Of a stretch of 64,000 nt of DNA, positions 1-10,829 are shown piece after piece. The position numbers and the translations under genes were made by a program. Positions within the stretch are counted from its first letter, which is position 1. Each line of letters starts with the position of its first letter. The notes under the pieces were generated by a model that was not told the DNA's origin, did not search any database, and worked only from the letters and a program-made list of their open reading frames with translations. The stretch spans positions 1 to 64,000 of the forward strand of contig WAEK01000039.1 of assembly GCA_011634665.1 (NCBI GenBank), written 5' to 3'. The stretch comes from Mortierella sp. BCC40632 (taxonomy: Eukaryota; Mortierellomycota; Mortierellomycetes; Mortierellales; Mortierellaceae).

Positions 1-2430
1 TTGAGCCTGAGCAATGCACGCACCACAGACACACTGGAACTCCAACACCAACGACGACACCAACTTCCAAAACGCCCTCGCGCCTGTCTCCCTGGCCACC
101 AGATTCCCGATCACAACAGATGATTTTTGCTCATACTCAACGTTAAACCAATAGCAATAACACGTATTTTGCTCTGACCACTCTCTCTCAAATGGATAGC
201 CCTGTCATGATAATCAACAGCGGCGTCTGGACGGAATCAATCAAAAAGACAGCAATGGTGTTGTTCGGAACTGGAACTATCCCTTTAATTCAGGTTTTCC
301 TGGATGTTACATGTGCAGTCCACATTCAAGCCTTCCCCACGCAAGATACTCGCCTGAAGTACAAAGAGTTCTGATTGTCCTTGCACACTCCCATAAAAGA
401 ACAACCCCAACAAGCCCCTGAGGGAAGAAGCTGGCACTGATGATATGTTTTAGCATCGATACTTGGTTTTAAGGTTACGGTATGTGTATGATTATGATTT
501 GATTTCTATTCTTTCCTGTTCTAAATGGACATTAAGATTAACTGGTTCTCTAGGTAATTGGAGACATTTGTATCTCTATCAACCGATAGAAAATCAATAG
601 ACAAAAAGTCAAAATCTCCTGTAAAGCTCCTTGGTAACTTTTTGGCTTTTCAAGTCTGCCTGATAATTCTCCGTGGTACATCCGCGGCCGGCATATCAAT
701 TGTTCTCTAAAACAACAATGGACATTGTGACCAGGTTGCTATTTTTCGGGATTGACAACGATGGTATGGCTGTTGTGCTTACTCAACCAATTCCAAACAA
801 TTTATCAGTGGAACCTTTGCAACCCTACTACCTACCGGTTTTACCCCTCGCCATCTCAAGACGGCCAGACTACCTCCAGGGGGACTCTGCTGCCATGTTT
901 GGCGCATCCTGTATTACCGGTTTTCCTTTGGAGTCAAAAATTGGACCACCTAATTTTTTGGTCATGAATGGACGAGGATATGGTGTGGTGGGACTGGGTA
1001 CAGATTTGTGCCCATCGCAAGGCTGGCATCGGGAGATGCCTCTTCTGTCATTTCTGAGCACGATCTTTACGTATGGGGTGTTCAGATATCTCAGTTGCAC
1101 TACAGTCACGACAAGACCCTAGGAGATTTTCGGGTTGTTGCGCTGGCCGATGGAAATACAATAAGTGGATGAGTGTTCACGGAATATAAACGAGACGACA
1201 CTCAAAAGCAGAGTTCCCGACCGACCACTTCTCTCATAGAGCAATATTTCAAAGGACAAATCTCGGTTCAATCCAAATCTTGTGTCCAATGAACTCTATA
1301 AAAAATTACCCAACAACCAAGCATTTTTGTTGAAGCTCGACTTTGGGGAGGACTGTGCTAGTCAATTCACCCAAGACTCTTCATGCACTCCAATGCCCCT
1401 CCCTCTGCTAATACCCCAAGCCTAGATTCCCAAGTGTGACACCAATAGACACGCCAGACTTGGCCCAAAGAGGACAGTTGATTGACGGCTTCAAAGTCTT
1501 TTTAATCTTGGGCCAATTCAGAATCACGATGACAGTTGATCATGGTCTTTTGTCTAGTGGACATGGACAAAGAGCTCGATAATACAAAGGAGGAGGAGGA
1601 TACAATGGAGCAGCGCGATTGGCATTGGGAGACTCTGATAGATTTGGTGATGTCAAGGGCTCCATTGTTGATTTTTGTTTAAACTCAGGAGCCCTTCATA
1701 TCGTAAAAAATCAAAGCTTCATTATCTTGCCCATGACCTCCCTACTTTTTCCAGCTAGCACCCCCCAATCCTGATCCTGACATTCAAGGCTACAACAAGT
1801 TTTTATTTGATCTTTTGTTCAATCAAAAGTTGGCCAATCTCTTTTGGCACCCATTTTTCTTTTGCCCATTTCTGGGTATTTTTGCTCACCATAGTTGACA
1901 ATTAAAAAGGGCGGTCTCATAGGGATAACCATGCAAATGAATGAACAGTCCATGTGCATTTCCCCGCCAAAAAAAAGATTTAATATTAAACAAATTTATT
2001 AAGGAAATTCACATTTTTGCTGACGGCAAATACTTCAAAGCCGTTCTCCAAGGTTGAAGGAAGGGGTATCGTGGCCTTTATTTATATTTTGATATGAGCA
2101 CCTCTTCATTTGTCTTAACTTTAGTATCAGTCATTCTCTTAATCTTATTTTATGGTCCTATCAAATTCCTAACATGATTTAGCTATTCCGTCAACTTGTT
2201 CTGCTTTCCTTGAATGATCCCTTTCGATTACCTTTTACCACCTCCAGGTATACTTTTGCCTTTGTTAAGCTCCGTAATCTCGCCCCTGCAACTTTTCCAG
2301 CTAAAATCACAAGCATTTTTGTTAACCGGCTCTGAAACGGGTCTTTCTTTTCTTCTTCCATTTCGTGTACTAACTGTTTCAAATCCCCCGACAATCCCCA
2401 GACGCACCCTTTCCGGCGGCCTGACACTTA
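1..2430. other. Gene-poor stretch, no supported gene
   Basis: I see no convincing gene here. Several frames between about 670 and 1260 stay open for 70-150 codons, but the best-looking peptide segments fall in different frames, and the longest begins with GTG rather than ATG. This could be an old degraded gene, but no family was recognised. The rest is ordinary AT-rich intergenic sequence with short homopolymers. Confidence 0.4.
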
Positions 2431-2433
2431 TCG

Positions 2434-3290
2434 TTTTTGATATTTTGCAGATGCCTTGTCACTTCCGACTTCAAAACCCTGCCATGGGGTAGAGCTGGTG
2501 AAAACAAATGATGCTACTTTTGATTCCTGACCATACTCCCTCCGATTTGAACTCCCAGAGACTCTTTCAATGTCACTGGCATGGTATGAGCCCCTAAGAA
2601 ACCGCGGGTGGACAGCTGAAAATTGCTCGTACGTTTCGATCCTGTCAAACTTTGATCGTGTTCGACGTTCCACGGTGTTAAACCAATCTCTGTCATCGTC
2701 CCAGGATCCAAACATGTGATGCTGCGTGAGGATGAAAAATGGGTTATGAGGACCGACAATAACCTTTCCTCCCGTCAGAATTACAGCCATAGTCACAAGG
2801 GCATTCCACCGGACAGTCCCGATCATGATTCTGTTTGTATTGTCGCAGCTCGTTAACCACCTTGAAGGACCCGGAATCCGGCAGCGCAAGGTCCAAGCTG
2901 TGAGGATCATCGCATTTGGATCGCCCATATACTTCAACCTTTAAGCAAGCAAGAACAGCGTCTCCAGATTGTATCAAAAGTCCCTGCAACTTTTTGCCAG
3001 CAGCTTGTTGTGTTTCTTGGAAGGGCATGCAGCAAATTGGATCATCATCCTCCAGGGGTCTCAATTTCTCAACATCGATCAACAAAGAGTAGGCATGACT
3101 CTTCAAAGCAAGCCTTAGATCCACATCCTTTCTATTTTTTTCGTCCTTTTTTGAAATTTCAAAGGACGCACAAAAGCTATCCCCCCACCGTCACCAACCG
3201 CTTGGCCCCACCGGCAAGTAGCAAAACCATAAAACTTTTCTCCCCTGACAACCTTAGCTCCACCGGATCAAAAAAATATCCTTTTTATCG
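2434..3290 (-). pseudogene. Frameshifted paralogue of the 34.1 kb C2H2-family gene
   Basis: Read on the minus strand, three successive frames each match consecutive parts of the protein encoded at 34122-35651. Near 3250-3180 there is a GEK-xx-GF segment. At 3124-2830 there is a stretch with LIQSG, CLKVEVYGRS and a DDP motif. At 2830-2440 another frame has MIGxVRWN, TVIVGPHNP-like and RRTRSxFD segments. Each switch needs a frameshift, at least at about 3150 and 2830. The N-terminal zinc-finger part of the intact relative is not recognisable. The copy is therefore a decayed, 5'-truncated duplicate. It shows the family once had members on this side of the window, in inverse orientation to the intact gene. 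The relationship rests on direct reading of shared motifs; the number of lesions is uncertain. Confidence 0.75.
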
Positions 3291-3299
3291 TGCGGTAGC

Positions 3300-3975
3300 C
3301 ATGCCTGAATGACTGACGTTCTCGACAAGTTTTTTCTCAAAACTGCGCAAACTCGCTCGATCATCTCGGGCCCATGCGGCCAGTTCTCACACTTTTAACG
3401 CGTGACTTGATATGCCCTGGGGGTCAGCCATGGTCCCCCACATGATGGACATGACAAAGGAAACGACCAATCATGGCCTTCACAAGAGGAAGACCAAATG
3501 CTTCCCCAAGCCAGTCCTGCTCTGAAAAGTTTTGATGCACCACCGACATCGTAAAAGCGTTAATGCGCTTGCGCCCGCCATCGTGGCAATCAGATTTGTG
3601 GGTCCCAAGATTCCGCATCTGTCTTGAACTCTTTCCCCACAGAGAGAGCACAAAGCTTCCCAAACATCGTGGGCCCCATGACATCCATCTGTTGTATAAA
3701 AAGTTAGCTAAAATTGTGAGTTCTACGATGGCTGGCTTTTCTTCAAAGAAACCTCACCTTCTGCTGAGCTTTTGAGTTCACCACTTCTTTTTAGATCTGG
3801 GGGTGTGAGAAAATAATGAAAAATGAGAGGAAAGGATGGAGAACTTGACCAGAGAGAAAGCGAGAAAGAGATCTCGAGAAAGAAATGAATGAACACAGGG
3901 CAAGAGTGAGTTTGGGAAATGGGAAAGCAAAGAAAAAAAAGTGATGAGGGACTAAGAAAAAGAAATTGAGAAGCG
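3300..3975. other. Intergenic, nothing recognised
   Basis: Short open frames exist on both strands (for example 3424-3684 minus and 3563-3775 plus), but they overlap each other and have no recognisable domains or clear promoters. I found no RNA gene or repeat. Confidence 0.35.
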
Positions 3976-3977
3976 TT

Positions 3978-4240
3978 CGTCCAGATGTTCGTCCAGGTTT
4001 CGTCCAGATGTTCGTCCAGATGTTCGTCCAGATGTTCGTCCAGATGTTCGTCCAGATGTTCGTCCAGATGTTCATCCAGATGTTCGTCCAGATGTTCGTC
4101 CAGATGTTCGTCCAGATGTTCATCCAGATGTTCATCCAGATGTTCGTCCAGATGTTCGTCCAGATGTTCGTCCAGATGTTCGTCCAGATGTTCATCCAGA
4201 TGTTCATCCAGATGTTCGTCCAGATGTTCGTCCAGATGTT
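3978..4240. repeat. 12-bp tandem array (TTCGTCCAGATG)
   Basis: About 21 near-perfect copies of a 12-bp unit, TTCGTCCAGATG, with an occasional TTCATCCAGATG variant. Because 12 is a multiple of three and the unit lacks stops in several frames, both strands carry long open frames (for example repeated MFVQ on the plus strand). These are by-products of the repeat. There is no flanking evidence of a real gene. Confidence 0.9.
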
Positions 4241-4311
4241 TAGATGTTCATCCGGCCGATCGTCCATTCACACCAGCCCTTGATGAACGAGAGTCTCGAG
4301 AGACGATTTAA

Positions 4312-5214
4312 CCTATTGCCATATTTTGTGCTCTTTTCTAATCAATGATGACTCTGTCCTTTTGGCCACATTCAAAATCTTTGCATTTGGAGCCCTTTTG
4401 AGCCCCTCCTGGCCCTCATGCACGAGCGCAGACCAGGATTTTCTCCTTTTTCCAGAGAATTGTCGCTGAGGGGGATCTGGAGGGATTCAGAATGTTCTAA
4501 TTTTGCTCGCTCATCTTAGCCAAAGGAGCCAGCTTGTTTTAGTCGCGATGCAAAGAGGTCATCCTGAAGGGTGTTCCCCTGTCCTAGGGCTCCAACACAG
4601 ACCTAGGGAGGTACAGGAATACCTCCTATAAAAGGGGACACCACCCCAGAATAGACCCCAAGAAGTTTGACCCCAGAACTATTAAAACCACTTCCACCCT
4701 AGAACACCCTGAACCTGTTGCACGCGAGGCGACCATGATTTGTCCATCTCTCCAACTTGGCAAAAACCTCACTCAGCTTAGATTCAAAATGATTTCTGTA
4801 TTCTTAGGCTGGACTACTCTCACAATCCATTTTTATCTCTCAGAATCTTCTGACCTCCCAACTTACACACAACACGACGACATTTCAGCATTCGTTTAAA
4901 AAACATTTTTACCATTAACAAAAAAGAAAGAGCATTTTTTTCTTCTTTCTGGCATTTTTCTTCCCTCTCCCTCTCTCCTCAAACTACCTTTCATTTTTCA
5001 CTACCCTCCCTTTGACCTTGAACATTCCCCTTCCCTTTTCTCTTTTCTTCTCCTACACTTTTATTTCGAGGTCGAACGAGGCGTCCGACAAAGTAAAGCT
5101 CACAAGTTCTGCTTAACCACCACCCACCTGCGGAAAACTGTCCGCCATTCTTCATTCACAAAAAATCCATGCACTACAATGGACAGGTGCTCTGGCAACG
5201 CGCCGCACTAGGTC
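4312..5214. other. Intergenic, nothing recognised
   Basis: Pyrimidine-rich stretches around 4920-5050 and no sustained reading frame. I see no gene, RNA or repeat that can be supported. Confidence 0.35.
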
Positions 5215-6330
5215 CTGTGTCCAATCACTAAAAGTAATAATCATTGGTGTCATGACTTTTCTCTGTTGTGATATCTGAGGAACAACGATCCAAACACTCT
5301 CACTGAAATAAATAAATAAAAAGGCTAGATAGGACCACTCGTTTATATCGACTCATCGTACCAAGGTATTGAGCTTATCACCACAAGCTCCTTGCACCAG
5401 AGCGCCCTGCTTCTCCGTAATTCAAACTAGCTCCCTGCAACGAGTCTTGACGAGACAAGTTTTGGAACTGAATTCAAGATTGTCCGTCTCTACTTGACAG
5501 ATCCGAAGCTCTAGATCCCTTCTTACCACAGACTGAGGGCAGTGCTTATCGATCCGAATTTCAGTTTGAGAACCCGATTCGTCAAGACTATTTTACACTT
5601 TGACGAATCAGCAAAAAAAATACTCGGGACATCCAAGCTGAGACGGCACCACAATGCCACCTAAAGAATGGTGCAAGACTGGCTTTTGGTCAGCTACTGA
5701 TGATTTGGATTTTGAAATCCGATTTGGCGGTTTGGTAAGGAACGGCGCTTAAGACATTCCCTAAAGGGTTGCATCAGTCAGGACAAGCTGCTTCTCAAAA
5801 TTTGGCACCAGCAACTGGAGGGGTCTGCGCGTAATTGAAAAGGGGTGGATTTTTATTCCAGAACTCAAATTGGCTTGAGTTTTGAGAAACACTTGAGACC
5901 GTCAAACAGCTTCATCCTTGTTTTTGCATGGCCAAGAGATTCACGAATAGGCAAGGAGTGACCGCTTCCTAAGAAAACAGGAAAGGCATCCAAGGCACCA
6001 TCCAAAGGAGAAACATCCTCTGACCGATTCCCTACTCCGACAGGACCTAGATTCCCACTGTGAAAAATACACCAAGACTGGCTCCAGACCCAGCCATGCA
6101 GGAGGCCAAACACAGGAGCACCAACCTAAGGATACCAATCTGTATACAATAGACAAAACAGTAGACGGATAGGTGGTGGGGGAAGAAGTCCCATCTGCGA
6201 TTCCAACAAAAAGACGTCGCTGGGATTCCAACAAAAGATGTCGCTGGAATTTCAATACCTACCCTAACCAGCAAAAAGATCCACTCACGTTCTCCACTGC
6301 GCAAGCTTTTAGAATAACGTTTTCAGCTTG
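5215..6330. repeat. Dispersed repeat family A, copy 1
   Basis: First of three degenerate copies. Shared landmarks occur in the same order as in the copies near 6.8 and 8.3 kb: a GTTGTGATATCTGA-like start, ATCCAAACACTC, a TATCGACTCATCG-like block, AAGATTGTC, GCAGTGCTTATCGATCC, GGTTTGGTAAGG and GACATTCCC. No coding capacity was recognised. This copy has an extra segment of about 140 bp near 5785-5930 that contains an inverted repeat and is absent from copy 3. Confidence 0.65.
5793..5905. mobile_element. MITE-like palindromic insertion in repeat A copy 1
   Basis: The ends are inverted relatives: a left CTTCTCAAAATTTGG block and a right TTTTGAGAAACACTTG block. The same TTTCTCAAAA end is used by the insertion at 7190-7306. 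The segment is missing at the equivalent place of repeat A copy 3. The pattern suggests a short non-autonomous DNA transposon. Exact ends and target duplication are not certain. Confidence 0.4.
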
Positions 6331-6764
6331 AGCGTTTTCCAAAAAAAAAAAAAAAATCGTTAGTTGGCAACTAATCTGTGACTGTTGTGCTCAGATTGCG
6401 GCTGTCTGAACTTTAACGCAAGCCTAATAGAATAAAAAAAAGATCCATTCACGATTACATTTACCAAATGCACCACACCACTGGATACAGCCGGTCCAAG
6501 CTTTTATTGTCTCTTCCACTTGAGCACACTGACAAAAATAAAAGCATTCTACTTGCTTATTTGGGGATTTGTAACTCCCTCCATAGTAACTCCATGCAAC
6601 GGACGGTGTGTATTCCACAAAGAAAAGATGAAATGGACAAAATTAAGCCCACTAGCCCGCTTCTTACTTTTCTCCATCCTCCTCCTCCATCCCTAACCCC
6701 GTATCCAGTTTCAGTGCATTATTCTTAACATACTGCTTGACTTACATTAATCGAATCTATCATT

Positions 6765-7560
6765 TGTGCATTCACTGGAGGGAAGAATCATAAGGGATCA
6801 CTCAAGACTCTTCTCTCCGTTGTGATATCTGATGATAAATAATCCAAACACTCACAAAAAAGTAGGATAAATAGGACTACCCATTCCTATCGACCCGTCG
6901 TTCTTCGACCAACTTTCCATCTACATTCCCCACTTCAAGGCAAAACCCTATTAGCTCCTTGCACCAACCCCTGTACCATGTTCTTCCAGATGACTTTTCG
7001 ACGCCAGTAGAGCATAACTTTTAACCCTTTTCCCTCTCTATTCCTCTCTCTCTCTCTCTCTCTCTTTGAACAGACCCGGGTTATTACTTAATGTTTTCCA
7101 GCCTCGTTCAAGCCAAGGCATCTTGACCGAATTTGCTTTTGATCCACAGAGAGACCCAAGCCCTCTCTGCTCGGACTGAGGGCAGTGCTTCTTAACATTG
7201 TTTCTCAAAAGTCGGATGATATCCGATCTGACTTCTTTCCCTGTGTTGTCTCCATCTAAAAGAATGTCGGGTCGGATATCATCCGAATTTTGAGAAACAC
7301 TGCAAGTTCTTATCGATCCAAATTTTGGATCGAGAACCAGATTCGTTAATACCACTTACAGGCACCTAGTACGGCTTGACGAAAATACGCAAGCGGGTCA
7401 TTCGGGCAGAAGCTATCAACAATCTTCCGCCGCCCGAGTTGGATTAAGAGAGATTCATTTTAGTGGTTTGATGAGGTAATACCGCGTCGATGGAGGACAA
7501 ATCAATCTCCAGAGCGCCCTCGAATGACCCTCGTTATCCTTTCGGGTCAGGACTTTCTCT
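6765..7560. repeat. Dispersed repeat family A, copy 2
   Basis: Second copy. It opens with GGAAGAATCAT and TTGTGATATCTGATG, followed by ATCCAAACACTCAC and CTATCGACCCGTCG, and continues through CTGAGGGCAGTGC, then ATCGATCC and GGTTTGATGAGG. Relative to copy 1 it is interrupted by a palindromic insertion of about 120 bp. It also carries a pure CT microsatellite near 7047-7065. No gene was recognised. Confidence 0.6.
7190..7306. mobile_element. MITE-like palindromic insertion in repeat A copy 2
   Basis: The arms TTTCTCAAAA-GTCGGATGATATCCGA (left) and TCGGATATCATCCGAA-TTTTGAGAAACACTGC (right) are near-perfect inverted repeats about 30 bp long. The outer ends contain CAGTG, as in hAT-type terminal repeats. 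Comparison with copy 1, where GCAGTGCT runs straight into TATCGATCC, shows that about 120 bp was inserted here. A TTCTTA hexamer on both sides could be a target duplication, but hAT elements normally make 8 bp, so the superfamily is unproven. Confidence 0.6.
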
Positions 7561-7639
7561 GTAAAATTCAAAAAAAAAAAAACATATCCATAAAATAAAC
7601 TTGTTCCATATCTTCAAAAGGAAAGCTAGGAAGACTAAA

Positions 7640-8170
7640 CTAAAGCGAGTAAGTGTCGAAGGTGGGAGCTTGATAGTCCTGGTCTGCTGTGTCTGCTATG
7701 TCCGCTGTGTCTGCTGTTGCTGCTAAATGGCATTGTCCCTTCTTACTTTTCACCGCGGAGGTTGAATTGCGACTGCTAGAGGTTAAAATGCGAGTTTTAG
7801 AGTTTAATTCACAACAGTTGGAGGCTATCATGCGCCATCTAATATCCTCCCTGATTCGCTCAACAAAAAATACGTTGTACTTCCCGATGATAGAGATCAT
7901 GTGTCTTGATCGCGTGCCCAACCCAAAACGATCAACACTCAGGTTTAACGCACTCACAGTCTTCCGAGGATAGGGAAGAGCAAACGGCATCCAACCAATG
8001 TAAAACATACAAGTCTTGCTCTTCCGATAACTCGCCCACCATTACGGGACAGGATTGCCATGCTCCTTTCTCTTTCCATAACAGGGACGAATCGATTGAT
8101 GTTCGAAAAGAGTCGAGTCAGACCTGCATGGATATCGGCGTCCTTGACGTTAGTTGTAATAGCCACCCAC
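7640..8170. other. Unresolved open frames
   Basis: Overlapping frames of 70-136 codons are open on both strands. None has a recognisable domain, and none is clearly favoured by a promoter or splice signals. A small gene is possible but cannot be assigned to a strand. Confidence 0.25.
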
Positions 8171-8254
8171 TCATGAATCGCTTCTCGCTGGTTCTGGTGC
8201 CAGCAGCCTTGCTACGTTCATTGCGGAAACGCACCGCAGTGGTCCACGTGCCCA

Positions 8255-8930
8255 ATCACTGGAAGCAGGAATCATTAGAGATCATTCTTGACACCTCTCC
8301 CCGTTGTAATATCTGAAGATCAACTATCCAAACATTCACCAAAAAAAGATTAAAAGGGTCCACCTCATTTCTATCGATCCGTCATCCTTTTGAACATCTT
8401 TCCATTCGCGTTCACATCTTTTGAGGTATTACCATGTTGGCTCCTTCCACCACGTCGTCCCAGAGCTGGAAGCAAGTAGAGCAGTGCTTTTAACCTTTCC
8501 TCCTCCTCCTCCTCCTCTCTCTCCTCTCTCTCTCCCCTAGACCTGATTATTGTTTAATGTTTGTCAATACCTGTTCAAGTCAAGACATCTTGACCGAACT
8601 CAAGATTGTCGGTTTCTACTGCCAAATCCAAAGATATAGGCACTCTATATCCAGCTTGAAAACAAGTGTCGATAGAACTACTCTATGCCAAATTATGGCT
8701 TGAGTACAACCTCTGCCAAGTTGGGTTAAGAGACTCAATTTACTGGTTTGGTGAGGTACTGCACTCATGACATTCCCTTTAGAGTTGCCAAATCCAAAAT
8801 ACTTTCGAATAAACGAGGAGCGGTCGCTTTCTGAGCCTCGCTCTTCTCTCTCTGCCAAAGCCTATTTAAGAACCCATCCACGCTCCCCCTTCAACTTGAA
8901 CGCACTCTTTTCAGAAAAAATCTTTTTTTT
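8255..8930. repeat. Dispersed repeat family A, copy 3
   Basis: Third copy, with GGAATCATTAGAGATCA, GTTGTAATATCTGA, ATCCAAACATTCACC, CTATCGATCCGTC, AAGATTGTCGG, GGTTTGGTGAGGTA and GACATTCCCTTTAG in the same order as copy 1. It lacks both palindromic insertions and therefore serves as the empty-site reference. A CTC-rich stretch lies near 8500-8540. Confidence 0.6.
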
Positions 8931-9055
8931 TATTCTGATTAACTAGCGTCGACGACGACGACGATAGTTTTTAAACCAATTCCTCAGCTGCTCATCAGAT
9001 ATACAAGCCCTTTCACAAAGGGCAGCCTTTTTCAGCGTGTGTCGGAAACGGACGT

Positions 9056-9677
9056 TCACTGCTCTTTACCCAATCTCGGAGAATATTGTTGTAATGCTCT
9101 TTTCATTCTGCGACAATCCTCCACTACCGAAGTGGGATTCCTTTTCCATTCGAACTGTTGATGCTTCTGTCTTGTTTCAGGCCTGAGAGGTGCCTGCAGA
9201 ACAGATTTTCATCCTTTTGAAGACAATACTTTTGATGTCTTTTGGTCGAGACCTGAAAGGATGCGATCAATCCACTCACCCTCTTTTGCCCAACGGCTCC
9301 CAATCTCTGGTCTGGTGATCATGCATTATCCTCATGAATATTTTTCGATTGGCAACAATGTCATCCTTGCTGATTAGGCTCTGCAAGTCGTCCATTACTT
9401 TCATCAAATGCACGACTTTCTGCGATGAGGAAGACACTTCAGACAACTTGAGGAAAGAATAGGAGCGCTTGTACTCAAGTCTCATAACATCATGAGAGCA
9501 CGTCTTTCTTGTAGGGAACAACATTGGAGAGAGCCATGAACAATGACACCCAAAAAATTTTAATCCCCGATATTTAAGGCAGTCACACGGACCTGGATAA
9601 GCTTCTTTCAAGAGAGCATTTTGTTGCCCATCAACAAAGAATGATCCAAAAACGTGTTCCAATCGCTCCAAAGTCAT
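9056..9677 (-). CDS. Two-exon hypothetical protein, about 174 aa
   Basis: The gene starts at ATG 9677. Exon 1 (9677-9280) ends at a strong GTGAGT donor, and exon 2 (9182-9056) follows a CTCAG acceptor. The two exons join in phase and end at TGA. The protein starts MTLERLEHVFG, has a cysteine/histidine-containing middle (CDCLKY, GCHCSW) and a basic C-terminus (KRALQQYSPRLGKEQ). I recognise no family. The Cys/His pairs might bind a metal, but their spacing fits no domain I know. The adjoining frame at 10092-10442 could be an upstream exon, although no convincing junction was found. The gene is supported only by frame and splice signals. Confidence 0.4.
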
Positions 9678-10091
9678 TTCAAAAAGACAAAACAGGCTGT
9701 GCTTCTAGACATAAACCAAAAAAGCGCCGCTCAATGAAGTACGTTTCTAGCTATTAGAGTACATTTACTCGTGATTTGATGTCTTCTATTCTGATGTACT
9801 CTCCCCAAGTTGTTTCATGCTCTTCCGACAACACATGGCTAGGAATCTGACTGGGGTCACCAAAGAAAAATCCAAAACCATTGGTCATCAATGGAGAAGC
9901 GCTGCCGACCACGAAAAGCTAAAATGGAGGATCTTGGCGTATGTCATTCAACAGTTAAAAGAGATTTTATCCCAAAGCAGAACGCAAAAAATGTAACTGA
10001 CAACTGTCCATCAATGAAGTTTATACCAGAAATATTTATTTAGTACAGAAGATTCTCAGGATGACCACAAACCCACCCCATGACATTTTTC

Positions 10092-10442
10092 CTATCCTCT
10101 TGCAACCACCTTTCGAAATGTCGATCCTCGAATCCAGAAAGAGGGAGAGCTACCGCCTAAGGAGTTTCTCTTCAAGGCTGCAACCCACTCCCTGTCACCT
10201 TTCAGCGTTTCTCTCGTTTTGTAATACAAACACCATTCTATCATCTCCATTTCATGCTCAGCGCAACTCCCCAACTGTTGAGACAGATGTGCCGCTCTGG
10301 ATAATGCACCGCAATGGTAGGCTTCCTTTACACAATAAGTAAGAGACAGCCCGATACTCTTAAATTGATTGGAAGAAGGACTAACACTCAGATATGAAGA
10401 GGCTCTATCCATGAACTTTGAGGCCAGACTATCTCCCTCCAT
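10092..10442 (-). CDS. Hypothetical protein, about 116 aa, possibly partial
   Basis: This open frame has an ATG at 10442 and normal-looking composition. It is probably mostly helical, with cysteines in YCVKEAYHCGALSR and GSCAEHEMEMIEWC. No family was recognised. It may be one exon of a larger gene that includes the coding exons just downstream at 9.1-9.7 kb on the same strand. The stop at its end may simply lie in an intron. Kept as a weak call. Confidence 0.3.
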   Translation of the reverse strand: MEGDSLASKFMDRASSYLSVSPSSNQFKSIGLSLTYCVKEAYHCGALSRAAHLSQQLGSCAEHEMEMIEWCLYYKTRETLKGDREWVAALKRNSLGGSSPSFWIRGSTFRKVVARG

Positions 10443-10548
10443 TTAGACACACACCTGCCGTAGCCATGTTTCCCAATCTCCACAGTATTAGCGTCTAATG
10501 ACCCCAACAAGCAGGACTTTATTCTGGATTTACGTTTCTTGGGTGGTA

Positions 10549-10808
10549 TTAGACCCCGGCGCATCTATTCTCTGTTGCTCTCGGTTTCGAGTCTTGATAA
10601 AGAATCCTCCTTTTGACGTGTTCTTGCTTGTACTTTGTCCAATATCCAAGTTGTAAAGCTTGTCGTACAATATCATCTCCAATCTTGATAGCCTGGGCTT
10701 CACACAACAGCTTGACCAGCTTTGGCTTTGTTGTCTCGATACCCTTGGATTCACACAACAACTTGATGAGCTTTGTCGTCTTGATTGAGGCGCTTTTTTT
10801 TTAGACAT
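10549..10808 (-). pseudogene. SAP-like small protein with a poly-A frameshift
   Basis: ATG at 10808 is followed by MSKKK encoded over a run of nine A. The start frame then diverges. A one-base slip in the A run would continue into a frame with two tandem helical repeats, LIKLLCESKGIETT and LVKLLCEAQAI, and a basic tail. The repeats resemble the L-x-x-L-C-x-x-x-G-I-x-x-T pattern of SAP DNA-binding motifs. A clean TATA box (GTATAAAAAGAC) lies about 50 bp upstream. The break could be a true lesion, a homopolymer sequencing error, or slippage on the A tract. The function (DNA or chromatin binding) is inferred from the motif alone. Confidence 0.5.
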
Positions 10809-10829
10809 GTTAGGGGAAGATGATTAGAG

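Noticed and set aside
3966..4311. Long open frames on both strands across the 12-bp array
   Set aside because: They are produced by the in-frame 12-bp repeat and have no independent evidence of coding.
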